Source: a bacterium | Lineage (GTDB): Bacteria; Bacteroidota; Ignavibacteria; Kapaibacteriales; UBA7675 | Direction of reading: 5' to 3' | NCBI GenBank assembly: GCA_030430495.1 | Contig: JAUIKM010000002.1 | Location: forward strand, 124,001-188,000 | DNA length: 64,000 nt | In this document: piece by piece, positions 42,326 to 52,514 of the stretch | How the letters are laid out: every line of letters begins with the position of its first letter | How positions within the stretch are numbered: the first letter of the stretch is position 1 | Notes under the pieces: model-generated | Told to the model about the DNA's origin: nothing | Databases searched by the model: none | The model's input: the letters and a program-made list of their open reading frames with translations, nothing else | Program-made: the position numbers and the translations under genes

Positions 42326-45300
42326 TCACGGCACCTGAGAGATCCTGAACGAGTTGTTGCGGACGATGACGCGGTCGAGCGACGTCACCACGCCGTCGCG
42401 GTTCGCGTCCCAGGGCAGGTAGCCAACCTCAAAGCTGTGGCGGCGCACTTCCACACGGTCGCGCGCATTGATGAAGCCGTCCTGCGTGACGTCGCCGCCG
42501 AACGCACCGTAAACGTCGGGCGCCAATTCCAGCGTCGGATCCTGAAAATCGCGGAAAGCCGTGCCCGCCGCACGGAAGTCGATCCCGGCGCGGCAGTCGT
42601 CGCTGCGGACCAGAGCGGCGGCCGACATGATCGATAGATGGCTGGGCATGTGGACCACGACCAGAACGGAATCAAAGCCAAAGTCGGGAGGCAGCAATAT
42701 ACCGTCGGCGCCGTCCACTTCGCGAACCACGCCGTCGCGGTCGAGCAGGGCGGCGCGGCGCAGCAGCACCGTCGCGGCATCTTCCGGATCGCGCAATTCG
42801 ACCAGAATCCAGTCGCTGATCTGCGCCGCGGCAAAGCCGATCAGCTCCGTGCCGCCGTAGTTGTGCGGTGCGATGTCGAAAGGTTGCCCCTCCGGCAGCA
42901 GTCCGTTGTCGCGCAGGTCCGTGCGCATGGCGCCGCCGTCGTACGCGCCTTCGAGCAGCAGGTCGATCGAAAGGTGAATGGCGCCGACCGTCACCGTCAC
43001 CTCATCGGCGGCGCTGCATCCGTGGATCGTAGCGACGGTGACGCGATAGGTTCCGCTGCTCGCCGCAATGATGCTCTGTGTCGTCGCACCATTGCTCCAC
43101 AGATAGGTCGCAAAACCGCCGCCGGCGTCGAGCTCAACCGCCTGGCCGCCGCAGAACTCCAGCGGCCCGTCGGCCGAGATCTGCGGTGCGGGCAGTGAAT
43201 TAACCGTCACCGTGATAGAACTCGTCTGCCTGCATCCGTGGATCGTGCCGACCGTGACGCGGTAGACGCCGCTCTCCGCGACCGTAATTGCCGGCGATGT
43301 AGCGCCGTTGTTCCACAGAATAAACGTGTATTGCGAGCCTACGCTGAGCCTGACGTCGCCGCCGGCACAGAACTCGGTCGGTCCATCCGTGTGGATGTTC
43401 GGCCGCGGCAGTTCGTAAACCGTCACGGTCATGGCGCTGGACTGCGTGCAGCCCTGCACATTGGCGACGGTAACGCGGTAGACGCCGCTCTGCGCCGCGA
43501 CAATTGTCTGCGTCGTTTCACCGGTATTCCACAGATAAGTCGCAAAACCGTCGCCGGCGTCCAGCTCGACATCTTGCCCTTCACAAAATTCAATCGGTCC
43601 GCTGTTAACAATTGTCGCCACGGGCAGGTCGTGCCGCGTTAAACTGATGCTCGTGGATCCCGAACAGTTGTTGGCATTTGTCACCACGACGCTGTACGTG
43701 CCGCTCGCGTCAACGACAATGGTCTGACTGGTCGCGCCGTTGCTCCATTTGTAACTCGTGAATCCCCAGCCTGCGTCCAATGTGCGCGTTTCACCTGCGC
43801 AAAAGTCCGTTGAACCATCCGTAGCTATGCGGGGCTGCAGGAATGTGTTAAGTCGCACTTCAACAATTTCCGTCGTGGCCCGGCAGCCGAATTCGCTCGT
43901 GATTGCACAGTAAACCTGCGAGGTCGAGTTAAGCGTGATTGTCCGTCCGAGCGTGCCGTCGCTCCATTCGTAGGTCTCGTATCCGGCCGGTGCAAACAGC
44001 GTGACGTCTTCGCCGGGGCAAAGCGTCGTCGGCCCGTCCGATGTTACCGTCGTCCGCGGCAGGGCGTGAATTGTTAACTCAACCGAGGCGCTGGATTGGC
44101 AGAGCTGTGCATTGGCGACGGTGACGCTGAATGTTAACACCGACGAGGTGCCGGTTGCAATCGAATGCTGCACGCCAATCACCTGCGTCGTAGAGCCGTT
44201 GCTCCACAGGTAGGCGCTGAATCCGGGGCCGGCGTCGAGCAGCAGCGTCTCGTCTTCACAAATTTCGGTCACGCCGCCGCTGTTGATGTGCGCGGTCGGC
44301 AGGCTGTTGACAGTAATGCTGACAGACGTGCTTGCCGAGCATCCGTTGCCGTTGGTTACGGTTACTGCAAAAATGCCGCTCTGGTTAACCACTATGCTGG
44401 AAGTCGTCGCGCCGTTGGACCATTGAACGCTTGAAAAATGGTCGCCGACGTCGAGTGTGACGTCTTCACCCTGGCAGAATTCGGTCGGCCCGTCGGCTGT
44501 AATCTGCGGTTGCGGCAGGTTAAACACGGTGACGGCAATCGACGTGCTCGCCGAGCAGCCATTGCCGTTTGTCACTGTCACTTCAAAAATGCCGCTTTGG
44601 TTAACCGTAGTGCTGGAAGTCGTCGCGCCGTTGGACCAGAGAATGCTCGCAAACTGCTCGCCGACGTCGAGCGTGACGTCTTCACCCTGGCAGAAGACCG
44701 TTAGCCCGTCGGCTGTAATCGTCGGCTGCGGCAGGTTAAACACGGTGACGGCAATCGACGTGCTCGCCGAGCAGCCGTTGCCGTTTGTCACTGTCACCTC
44801 AAAAATGCCGCTTTGGTTAACTGTAATGCTGGAAGTCGTCGCGCCGTTGGACCAGAGAATGCTTGAAAAATGGTCGCCGGCGTCGAGCGTGACGTCTTCA
44901 CCCAGGCAGAATTCGATCGGTCCGTCGGCCGTAATCGTCGGCTGCGGCAGGTTAAACACGGTGACGGCAATCGACGTACTCGCCGAGCAGCCGTTGCCGT
45001 TTGTCACTGTCACCTCAAAAATACCGCTTTGGTTAACCGTAATGCTGGAAGTCGTCGCGCCGTTGGACCAGAGAATGCTCGCAAACTGCTCGCCGACGTC
45101 GAGCGTGACGTTTTCGCCCAGGCAGAATTCCGTCGGTCCATCGGCCGTGATATTCGGCACGGGGCTTGTCAGCACGGTGACGGAGATTGATGTGCCGGCG
45201 GAACATCCGTTTGCATTTGTGACGAGCACACTGAAAACACCGCCCTGATTGACCGTGATTGATGCGGCTGTCGCGCCGTTGCTCCACAGCACTTCGGCCC

Positions 45301-48300
45301 AGCTATCGCCGACGTCGAGCGTGACATCGTCCTCCGGGCAGATCGTGGTCGGCCCGTCGGCCGCAATCTGCGGACTCGGATTGTTAAACACGGTGACATT
45401 TACGGTTGTGGCCTCGCTGCAGCCGAACTCCGTACTGACGAGCGCGCTGTAAAATCCGCTCTCGCTGACGGTAATGGAATTGTCGAGCGAGCCCGTGCTC
45501 CACAGCACCTCGGCCCAATGGTCGCCGACGTCGAGCGTGACGTCGCCGCCCGCGCAGAATTCCAGCGGCCCGTCGGCCGCGATCTGCGGGTCGGGCGCGG
45601 AGTACACAGTCACCGAGATTGAAGTTGAAGCCATGCAGCCGTCAAGCGTCGCGACCGTCGCCGTGTACAGGCCCGTCTCGCGAACAGTAATCGCGCGATT
45701 CGTCGAACCGTCGCTCCACAAAATGCTCGCCCACGTGTTGCCGACGTCGAGTTTAACACTCCTGCCGTCGCAGAACTCTGTCGGGCCGTTGGGCGCGATC
45801 GTCGGCTCCGGCAGGTTAAACACCGTGACCGTCATCGAACTCGAGGCCTGGCAGCCGTTGCCGTTGAATACCGTCGCCGTGTAAACGCCGCTTTGATTGA
45901 CCGCAATGGCATTTGTCGTCGCGCCGTTGGACCACAGCACGGAACTGAAAGTGTCGCCGACGTCGAGCGTGACGTCCTCGTCGGCGCAGAACTCGGTCGG
46001 TCCGTCCGCTATAATCGTCGGCGCCGGCAGGTCATACACCGTAATTGTGATCGAGGTCGCCGCCGTGCATCCGTTGGCCGTCGTGACGGTCGCCGTATAA
46101 ACGCCGCTGTTGTTTACCGAAATTGCCGCTGTAGACACACCGTTGGACCAGCGTACCGAGGCGTAGGAATTTCCGACGTCAAGCGTGACGTCGTCACCGT
46201 CGCAGAATTCGGTCGGCCCGTCCGCTGCAATCGTCGGCGCAGGCAGTTCAAAGACGGTTACCGAGATTGACGTCGAAGCGGCGCAGCCGCTTGAGTTTAC
46301 AACGGTGGCCGTAAACAGACCGCTTTGATTAACCGCAATACTTGAAGTTGTTGCACCATTGGACCACAGCACGGAAGCAAAAGTGTCGCCGACGTCGAGC
46401 CGGACGTCCTCATCGGCGCAGAATTCGGTCGGCCCGTCGGGAGTAATCGTGGGTTGCGGCAGGTTAAACACCGTCACGGAGATCGATGTCGACGCCGAAC
46501 ATCCATTGGCAGTTGTGACGGTCGCCGTGTATAGTCCTGTTTGATTAACAGTAATTGCGCCGGAAGTCTCGCCGTTGGACCAGAGGACGGAAGCAAAAGT
46601 GTCGCCTACGTCGAGCGTGACGTCTTCATCGGCGCAGAACTCGGTCGGTCCGTCGACGGCAATTGTCGGTGCGGGCAACTCAAAGACCGTCACGGAAACA
46701 GAGCTTGATGCCACACAGCCGTTTGTGTTTACTACGGTGGCCGTAAACAGACCGCTTTGATTAACCGTAATACTTGAAGTTGTTGCGCCGTTGGACCACA
46801 GCACGGAAGCAAAAGTGTCGCCTACGTCGAGCGTGACGTCCTCGTCGGCGCAGAACTCGGTCGGTCCGTCGGGAGTAATCGTGGGTTGCGGCAGGTTAAA
46901 CACCGTCACGGAGATCGATGTCGACGCCGAACATCCATTGGCAGTTGTAACGGTCGCCGAATAGATTCCCGTTTGGTTAACGGAAATTGCCGTTGTTGTT
47001 GCGCCGTTGGACCACAAAACGGACGCAAAGGAATTGCCAAGGTCGAGCGTGACGTCCTCGTCGGCACAGAACTCGGTCGGTCCGCCGGGAGTAATCGTGG
47101 GTTGCGGCAGGTTAAACACCGTCACGGAGATCGATGTCGTCGCCGAACAACCGTTGGCATTTGTAACGGTCGCCGAATAGATCCCCGTTTGGTTAACGGA
47201 AATTGCCGTTGTTGTTGCGCCGTTGGACCAGAGGACGGAAGCAAAGGAATTGCCAAGGTCGAGCGTGACGTCCTCGTCGGCGCAGAATTCGGTCGGTCCG
47301 TCGGGAGTAATCGTGGGTTGCGGCAGGTTAAACACCGTCACGGAGATTGATGTCGTCGCCGAACATCCATTGGCAGTTGTAACGATCGCCGAATAGATCC
47401 CCGTTTGGTTAACGGAAATTGCCGTTGTTGTTGCGCCGTTGGACCAGAGGACGGAAGCAAAAGTGTCACCCACGTCGAGCGTGATGTCCCCGTCGGCGCA
47501 GAATTCGGTCGGTCCGTCGGGAGTAATTGCCGGTTGCGGCAGGTTAAACATCGTGATTGAAATCGACGTGCTCGCCGAACAACCGTTGGCAGTTGTAACG
47601 GTCGCCGAATAGATTCCCGTTTGGTTAACGGTAATTGCCGTTGTTGTTGCGCCGTTGGACCACAAAACGGAAGCAAAAGTGTCACCCACGTCGAGCGTGA
47701 CGTCCCCGTCGGCGCAGAATTCGGTCGGTCCGTCGGGAGTAATTGTCGGTTGCGGCAGGTTGAACACCGTGATTGAAATCGACGTGCTCGCCGAACAACC
47801 GTTGGCATTTGTTACAGTTGCCTCAAAAATGCCGCTTTGTTTAACCACGATGCTGGAAGTTGTTGCGCCGTTGGACCAGAGGATGCTCGCAAACTGCTCG
47901 CCGAGGTCGAGTGTGACGTCCTCGTCGCCACAGAAAGTTGTCGGTCCGTCGGTTGTGATTGTCGGCTCGGGCAAATCCAGGACTGTCACGGAAATGGACG
48001 TAGTGGCCGAACATCCGTTGGCATTTGTGACGGTCGCCGTGTAAACACCCGATTGATTTACGCTGATACTATTTAACGTCGAACCGTTGGACCATAAAAC
48101 AGACGCAAAAGACTCGCCAACGCCGAGTGTGACGTCTTCATCGGCGCAGAAGGTCGTTGGGCCGTCGGCGGCAATGATCGGCTCGGGCAGGTTGTACACC
48201 GTCACAGAAATTGACGTAGTGGCCGAACATCCGTTGGCATTTGTGACGGTCGCCGTGTAAATACCCGGTTGATTTACGCTGATGCTATTTAACGTCGAAC

Positions 48301-51300
48301 CGTTGGACCATAAAACAGACGCAAAAGACTCGCCGACGCCGAGTGTGACGTCTTCATCGGCGCAGAAGGTCGTTGGGCCGTCGGCGGCAATGATCGGCTC
48401 GGGCAGGTTGTACACCGTCACAGAAATTGACGTAGTCGCCGAACATCCGTTGGCATTTGTGACGGTCGCCGTGTAAATATCCGATTGATTTACGCTGATA
48501 CTATTTAATGTCGAACCGTTGGACCATAAAACAGACGTAAAAGTGTCGCCGACGTCCAGCGTGACGTCGCTGTCGGCGCAGAAGCTGGTCGGCCCGTCGG
48601 CGAGAATGACGGGCTCCGGATTGTCAAACACGGTGATGTTAATCGAATCCGTGTCGCTGCAACCATTCGCGTTTGTGGCGGTGACGCTGTACAGGCCGCC
48701 CTCGCTCACGGTGATTTCCGGCGTAGTTAAACCGTTGCTCCACAGGACCGACGTCCAGCCGTCGCCGGCGTCGAGCGTCACGCTGCCGCCCGAACAAAAA
48801 CTCGTCGGCCCGTCGGCATTGATGTTGACGTGCGGCAGATCAAACACGGTGATCGTCGGTGAAGTTGCTTCGGCCGTGCAGCCGCCCAGGGCTGTGACGC
48901 TGACCGAATACTGCCCGCTCTGATTCACCGTGATTTTCTGTGTAAGCGCGCCGTTGCTCCACAGATAGTCTAAATGCCCCGCCCCGGCGTCCAGCACGAC
49001 TGAATCGCCGGCGCAAAAACTCGTCGGTCCCTCGGGCGTGACCGCCACATAAAAGCGGCAGTACTCAATTGGCGTTGCGGCATCGGACTCATAGGGGCCG
49101 GCGACGGCGCGCACGTCGTAGTAGTATTTCCGGCCGAATGTTAACAGGCCGTGGGCGTAACTCGTGGTTGCAGGCCCGACAGAGGCTATCTCACTTAAAC
49201 TGCCGGGCGAGGCGCCGCGGTAGATGCGGAAGGCGGCGAGGTCTTCCGCGCCGGCGTCCTGCCATTCGACGCGGACGCTGTCACCGTCGGTGTAGACGTT
49301 AATATTTAGCGGCGCCGGGATCGGCACGACGGCAAAGTTGAAGTTGCTGTTGTCGAACACAATTGGATGTTTGGAGTCGGCCGCGCGCACGCGCAGGCTG
49401 CTGCCCGGCACGTCCGGCACGCGCCAGCTGTAACTGCCGGTATTGGCGGTGGAGCGTTCGATTTTATGCCAGTTTAAACCGCCGTTCTCGGAGTAATCCA
49501 GCCGGATGGCGGAAATGTTGCCGACGGCATTATCCCACTGAATTGTTTTACGCGCACCCACCTGCCAGCTCTCGCCGCCGTTGGGCGTCTGCAGTGCCAG
49601 CGTCGGAGCGATGACGTCGTTGTAGCGCGCCGCCGAATCGTTGCTGTTGTCCGTGTCGCTCGCCAGAAAAGCGCGCGCGTACATGATGTAACGGCTGCTG
49701 ATCGCCACGCCGACTTCGGGGAAGTCGACCGTGTCGATCGTGTTGGCGGAAATCAGCGGAATCGTGGCCGAAGTCGCAAAGACTTCGGCGCGCAGCGGCT
49801 GGCTCACCATGCGGAACGTGACCGGCAGGTTTTTAACCGCATTGCTGCCGTTGTTGCGAATTTCCACGCGGGGCACAAAAGATGCGGTGTCGTCGCCGCC
49901 CGGCGTCGGGAAGAGAATCTCGCGCACTTCAATATCGTTGTTAACTGTGATGCTGAAAGCCGTGTCACTCACGTCCATCAGCCCGGCGTTGTTGCGGTCG
50001 TAGATGCGCAGGCGCGCCAGGTCCGTGTTGATCGCCGGCACCGTCCAGTTGTACTCTTCCGTGCTGGCCGTCTGGTTCGTGCGCACCGAATACCAGCTCG
50101 CTCCGTCGTCCGGCGAAAACTCGATCATAACGGTGCTGATGACCGTTCTGTCCCATTCAATTTTGCTTGTCGATCCGGAGATATACGTCGTGTCTTTGTT
50201 GTGACTTGTCAACTCCAGCGTGCCGGAGAACGAGCCCACGACGGCAAATGGTTGTTTAAGTTCGTTGTTGACAGTTTTTGAGTCGCCGGTAAGAGCGATG
50301 TCAACGCGCGAAAAATAATCGCCGAGCGTAGCCAGCGAGGTCGAGGCAAACGTGACGTGTTTAACTTCGCCGGCGTCAAGGTCGACCGTCGCGGTGGAAC
50401 TCCAGACCTCGGTGCCGTCGAATTCCTCAATTGTGAAGGTCACGTCCAGATCGCTCTGGTCGTCCGTGCCGACGTTTTTCACCACCGCTTCCGGCACAAA
50501 CCAGGTGTCGTCTTCCACCGATGCGCCCGGCGCGGGCAACGTTACGTCCATCACGGCGACGTCCTTGGCGGCCGACTCTTCCTCGCGGTAAATGCAGGCG
50601 CCGTTTTCGCAGCGGAAGCGAATCAGCGTCGAGACGATCGGATGCAGGTAGAGCCCCTTGCCGGCGGGCTGCAGGTGACAGTAGCTCATGATCGTGCCGC
50701 GGCGGTTGATGCGCGTCGGAAAACACCCGCCTTCGGCTGTCCAGCACGAGTCGATCGCCGGATTCCAGTTGCAGTTGTGAGTGTGCGACGAGCCGAAGTT
50801 GTGGCCCAGCTCGTGCGCCGTCACGTCCGTGTCCCACACGTAGCTCGTCGTTGGATAACTGACGTTGTTGTTCAGGCCGCTGACGCCGTAGCCGTAGCCG
50901 CTGAGCAGGCTGCTGCACAGCACGTTGACCCAGGCCACGCCGCCGATGCCGTTGCGCCCCGAAAAGAGGTGCGCCAGGCTGCGGTTGACGTCGCGCATGT
51001 TGGTGTTCCAGTGCGGCCGCATGTCGAACAGCATCTCCGTCGCGTCGGTGTCGTCGTAGGGGTCGCCGCTGCGCCAGACGCGCAGGTAGGGCACGCGCAG
51101 CCGCACGTTGACGTCGCGCGTGTACACGGCCGAAACCGCGCCCATAACCGTCCGCGCGTAGTTGACGGAGCGCGACAAATTTGAGCCGTGGTCGTTGTAA
51201 AACTGCGAGTCGCAGTCGATGGCGATGGACGCCACGAGGATGTCGCTGCTGTTCAGGCGGTCACCGGAGCCTTTTTGCTGCGCGCCGCGATTCATCAGAG

Positions 51301-52180
51301 ATTCCTGGACGCGCTCGTCGTAGTCGTCCAGCGTCTCACTTGCACAGCCGGCTTCCGCGACGCCGGGGCGCGGCGGCAGGTCGACGAGCGTTTCGTCGTA
51401 GACGATCACGGTGGAAGTCTGCTCCGAGGGTTCGCCGAGGGGCGCAATCATGTAGCGCCGCGCGGGCCGTCCCATTTCCTCCGGCAGGTCCACGTAGCCG
51501 CTCGCGTAGCCGTTGAAGACCGCCAGATAGACAAAGGAGCGGGGTTCGCCGGCGACCATGCCGGACAGGAACAGCGCCGGGTCCGGGCTGTAGGGCATTT
51601 CAGACTCGCCGTCCGCCACCACCACGCGGGCGTCGTCCTCGAGAACCTTGAAACGTTTCACCCACACGCGCACTGTGCGCGTCGGGCTCAATGGCAAACA
51701 AAAAGGCCGTTCAGCAGCGACGGGGAAGCCGTCAAGCTGCAATGAAAATTCTACGGGATTGACCTGGAAAAATGCGGCCTCCGCCGGAAGTGTGTCGGTC
51801 GCGGGCCGCGGAACAGCGCGGAACAGCGCGCCCTCCGCGCTGTTGGGGTCGCAGGGAACTTTGTCGCCGTCAACCGGTACGGCGGGATCCACGAACTGAA
51901 AATTGCGATAGCGATCGGGCAGGCCGGGGATCGTGATGAAAGCCGAATCGCGGGCTTTTCCATGCGCGTGACGGCAATTGTCATTGCATCGATGATAGTC
52001 GGGCACGGCGACTTCACGTGAAGAAGACCGCGCATTTGCGGACGAAGCGCCGGAGTGTTGCGCCAGAGCGGGAAGGGAAAACAGGAGCATGACAACGCAC
52101 GCGAACGACGCGCGGCGCAGCGAAAGCAGGAACAAAGCTATCACGATACCTCTCTGACTCAAATTGACGGAATCCCGCAT
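42326..52180 (-). CDS. Giant secreted protease-adhesin: metzincin, CARDB/FnIII domains, 28 Ig-like modules, dockerin-like tail
   Basis: 3284 residues. A signal region lies at about 10-40 (FSLPALAQ). A propeptide-like part is followed by a reprolysin-type metzincin domain (about 310-530) with HELGHNFGSSH at 456-466, zinc ligands H456, H460 and H466, and a Met-turn G-T-I-M-S-Y (M498); all are intact. About 545-1040 holds CARDB-like domains (VMDVTLPAPGASVEDD, VREILFPTPGGDDTAS), beta-sandwich modules with SKIEWDRTVI and KTIQWDNAVG, and an FnIII domain (NINVYTDGDSVRVEWQD). From about 1044 to 3067 there are 28 Ig-like modules, each with two conserved cysteines in D-G-P-T-x-F-C and N-G-C. The last 60 residues carry two EF-hand-like loops (DVTQDGFINARD, DANRDGVVTSLD), a dockerin-like end instead of the T9SS domain used by neighbouring cargo. 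Probably a long surface adhesin with proteolytic head; ligand unknown. Confidence 0.85.
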   Translation of the reverse strand: MRDSVNLSQRGIVIALFLLSLRRASFACVVMLLFSLPALAQHSGASSANARSSSREVAVPDYHRCNDNCRHAHGKARDSAFITIPGLPDRYRNFQFVDPAVPVDGDKVPCDPNSAEGALFRAVPRPATDTLPAEAAFFQVNPVEFSLQLDGFPVAAERPFCLPLSPTRTVRVWVKRFKVLEDDARVVVADGESEMPYSPDPALFLSGMVAGEPRSFVYLAVFNGYASGYVDLPEEMGRPARRYMIAPLGEPSEQTSTVIVYDETLVDLPPRPGVAEAGCASETLDDYDERVQESLMNRGAQQKGSGDRLNSSDILVASIAIDCDSQFYNDHGSNLSRSVNYARTVMGAVSAVYTRDVNVRLRVPYLRVWRSGDPYDDTDATEMLFDMRPHWNTNMRDVNRSLAHLFSGRNGIGGVAWVNVLCSSLLSGYGYGVSGLNNNVSYPTTSYVWDTDVTAHELGHNFGSSHTHNCNWNPAIDSCWTAEGGCFPTRINRRGTIMSYCHLQPAGKGLYLHPIVSTLIRFRCENGACIYREEESAAKDVAVMDVTLPAPGASVEDDTWFVPEAVVKNVGTDDQSDLDVTFTIEEFDGTEVWSSTATVDLDAGEVKHVTFASTSLATLGDYFSRVDIALTGDSKTVNNELKQPFAVVGSFSGTLELTSHNKDTTYISGSTSKIEWDRTVISTVMIEFSPDDGASWYSVRTNQTASTEEYNWTVPAINTDLARLRIYDRNNAGLMDVSDTAFSITVNNDIEVREILFPTPGGDDTASFVPRVEIRNNGSNAVKNLPVTFRMVSQPLRAEVFATSATIPLISANTIDTVDFPEVGVAISSRYIMYARAFLASDTDNSNDSAARYNDVIAPTLALQTPNGGESWQVGARKTIQWDNAVGNISAIRLDYSENGGLNWHKIERSTANTGSYSWRVPDVPGSSLRVRAADSKHPIVFDNSNFNFAVVPIPAPLNINVYTDGDSVRVEWQDAGAEDLAAFRIYRGASPGSLSEIASVGPATTSYAHGLLTFGRKYYYDVRAVAGPYESDAATPIEYCRFYVAVTPEGPTSFCAGDSVVLDAGAGHLDYLWSNGALTQKITVNQSGQYSVSVTALGGCTAEATSPTITVFDLPHVNINADGPTSFCSGGSVTLDAGDGWTSVLWSNGLTTPEITVSEGGLYSVTATNANGCSDTDSINITVFDNPEPVILADGPTSFCADSDVTLDVGDTFTSVLWSNGSTLNSISVNQSDIYTATVTNANGCSATTSISVTVYNLPEPIIAADGPTTFCADEDVTLGVGESFASVLWSNGSTLNSISVNQPGIYTATVTNANGCSATTSISVTVYNLPEPIIAADGPTTFCADEDVTLGVGESFASVLWSNGSTLNSISVNQSGVYTATVTNANGCSATTSISVTVLDLPEPTITTDGPTTFCGDEDVTLDLGEQFASILWSNGATTSSIVVKQSGIFEATVTNANGCSASTSISITVFNLPQPTITPDGPTEFCADGDVTLDVGDTFASVLWSNGATTTAITVNQTGIYSATVTTANGCSASTSISITMFNLPQPAITPDGPTEFCADGDITLDVGDTFASVLWSNGATTTAISVNQTGIYSAIVTTANGCSATTSISVTVFNLPQPTITPDGPTEFCADEDVTLDLGNSFASVLWSNGATTTAISVNQTGIYSATVTNANGCSATTSISVTVFNLPQPTITPGGPTEFCADEDVTLDLGNSFASVLWSNGATTTAISVNQTGIYSATVTTANGCSASTSISVTVFNLPQPTITPDGPTEFCADEDVTLDVGDTFASVLWSNGATTSSITVNQSGLFTATVVNTNGCVASSSVSVTVFELPAPTIAVDGPTEFCADEDVTLDVGDTFASVLWSNGETSGAITVNQTGLYTATVTTANGCSASTSISVTVFNLPQPTITPDGPTEFCADEDVRLDVGDTFASVLWSNGATTSSIAVNQSGLFTATVVNSSGCAASTSISVTVFELPAPTIAADGPTEFCDGDDVTLDVGNSYASVRWSNGVSTAAISVNNSGVYTATVTTANGCTAATSITITVYDLPAPTIIADGPTEFCADEDVTLDVGDTFSSVLWSNGATTNAIAVNQSGVYTATVFNGNGCQASSSMTVTVFNLPEPTIAPNGPTEFCDGRSVKLDVGNTWASILWSDGSTNRAITVRETGLYTATVATLDGCMASTSISVTVYSAPDPQIAADGPLEFCAGGDVTLDVGDHWAEVLWSTGSLDNSITVSESGFYSALVSTEFGCSEATTVNVTVFNNPSPQIAADGPTTICPEDDVTLDVGDSWAEVLWSNGATAASITVNQGGVFSVLVTNANGCSAGTSISVTVLTSPVPNITADGPTEFCLGENVTLDVGEQFASILWSNGATTSSITVNQSGIFEVTVTNGNGCSASTSIAVTVFNLPQPTITADGPIEFCLGEDVTLDAGDHFSSILWSNGATTSSITVNQSGIFEVTVTNGNGCSASTSIAVTVFNLPQPTITADGLTVFCQGEDVTLDVGEQFASILWSNGATTSSTTVNQSGIFEVTVTNGNGCSASTSIAVTVFNLPQPQITADGPTEFCQGEDVTLDVGDHFSSVQWSNGATTSSIVVNQSGIFAVTVTNGNGCSASTSVSITVNSLPTAHINSGGVTEICEDETLLLDAGPGFSAYLWSNGSTTQVIGVQHSIATGTSSVLTFSVTVANAQLCQSSASVELTIHALPRTTVTSDGPTTLCPGEDVTLFAPAGYETYEWSDGTLGRTITLNSTSQVYCAITSEFGCRATTEIVEVRLNTFLQPRIATDGSTDFCAGETRTLDAGWGFTSYKWSNGATSQTIVVDASGTYSVVVTNANNCSGSTSISLTRHDLPVATIVNSGPIEFCEGQDVELDAGDGFATYLWNTGETTQTIVAAQSGVYRVTVANVQGCTQSSAMTVTVYELPRPNIHTDGPTEFCAGGDVRLSVGSQYTFILWNNGATSPAITVAESGVYRVTVGTIHGCRQTSSITVTVNSLPAPQISADGPLEFCGGQAVELDAGGGFATYLWSNGATTQSIIAASSGTYRVTVATIHGCSAADEVTVTVGAIHLSIDLLLEGAYDGGAMRTDLRDNGLLPEGQPFDIAPHNYGGTELIGFAAAQISDWILVELRDPEDAATVLLRRAALLDRDGVVREVDGADGILLPPDFGFDSVLVVVHMPSHLSIMSAAALVRSDDCRAGIDFRAAGTAFRDFQDPTLELAPDVYGAFGGDVTQDGFINARDRVEVRRHSFEVGYLPWDANRDGVVTSLDRVIVRNNSFRISQVP
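42985..49048 (-). repeat. 28 Ig-like modules of about 216 bp (72 residues) in tandem
   Basis: Each unit runs P-x-I-x-x-D-G-P-T-x-F-C, then V-T-L-D-V-G, L-W-S-N-G, V-N-Q-S-G-x-Y/F, N-G-C, V-T-V. Span divided by 216 gives 28, matching a count of the FC motifs. Neighbouring units 4 and 5 (counted from the N-terminus, near 48139-48570) are nearly identical in nucleotides at an offset of exactly 216, showing recent amplification. The units at both ends of the array are the most diverged. Confidence 0.92.
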
Positions 52181-52514
52181 TTGACCGAACCGCAGGCGGC
52201 GCGGAAAGAATTGCCGGTTGATGCTGCTGAGCGCTCCGGCTCAGAGGTTGAAATCCGGCAGCGACAAAAGGCGCACCGGACGACTGGTGTTTATTTCATA
52301 TTTTTGATTCCGCACGCCCGTTGTGCCGCAGGCATGTGATCAATCCGAGTAGTCAGGGCCTGTCGGGACGACAGGACGCGAAAAATAGCGTTCCGAATGA
52401 TGATAGTCAATTGTTTGCCGCGGCTGAAAATCCGCGGGCGGGCGGAACGACACCTGGCTGTAATGAAATGTGCGGTGTATCGTTGCGGACGCAACACCGC
52501 ATGGCGACGAAAAC
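52181..52514. other. Divergent region between giant gene and murB
   Basis: 334 bases that should hold both promoters. No supported gene or strong structure. The plus-strand murB start at 52515 has no clear purine-rich ribosome site. Confidence 0.4.

Noticed and set aside
42985-49048. Regular 216-bp repeats considered as CRISPR or satellite DNA
   Set aside because: The repeats are in frame, code for Ig-like modules and have no unique spacers between short repeats.
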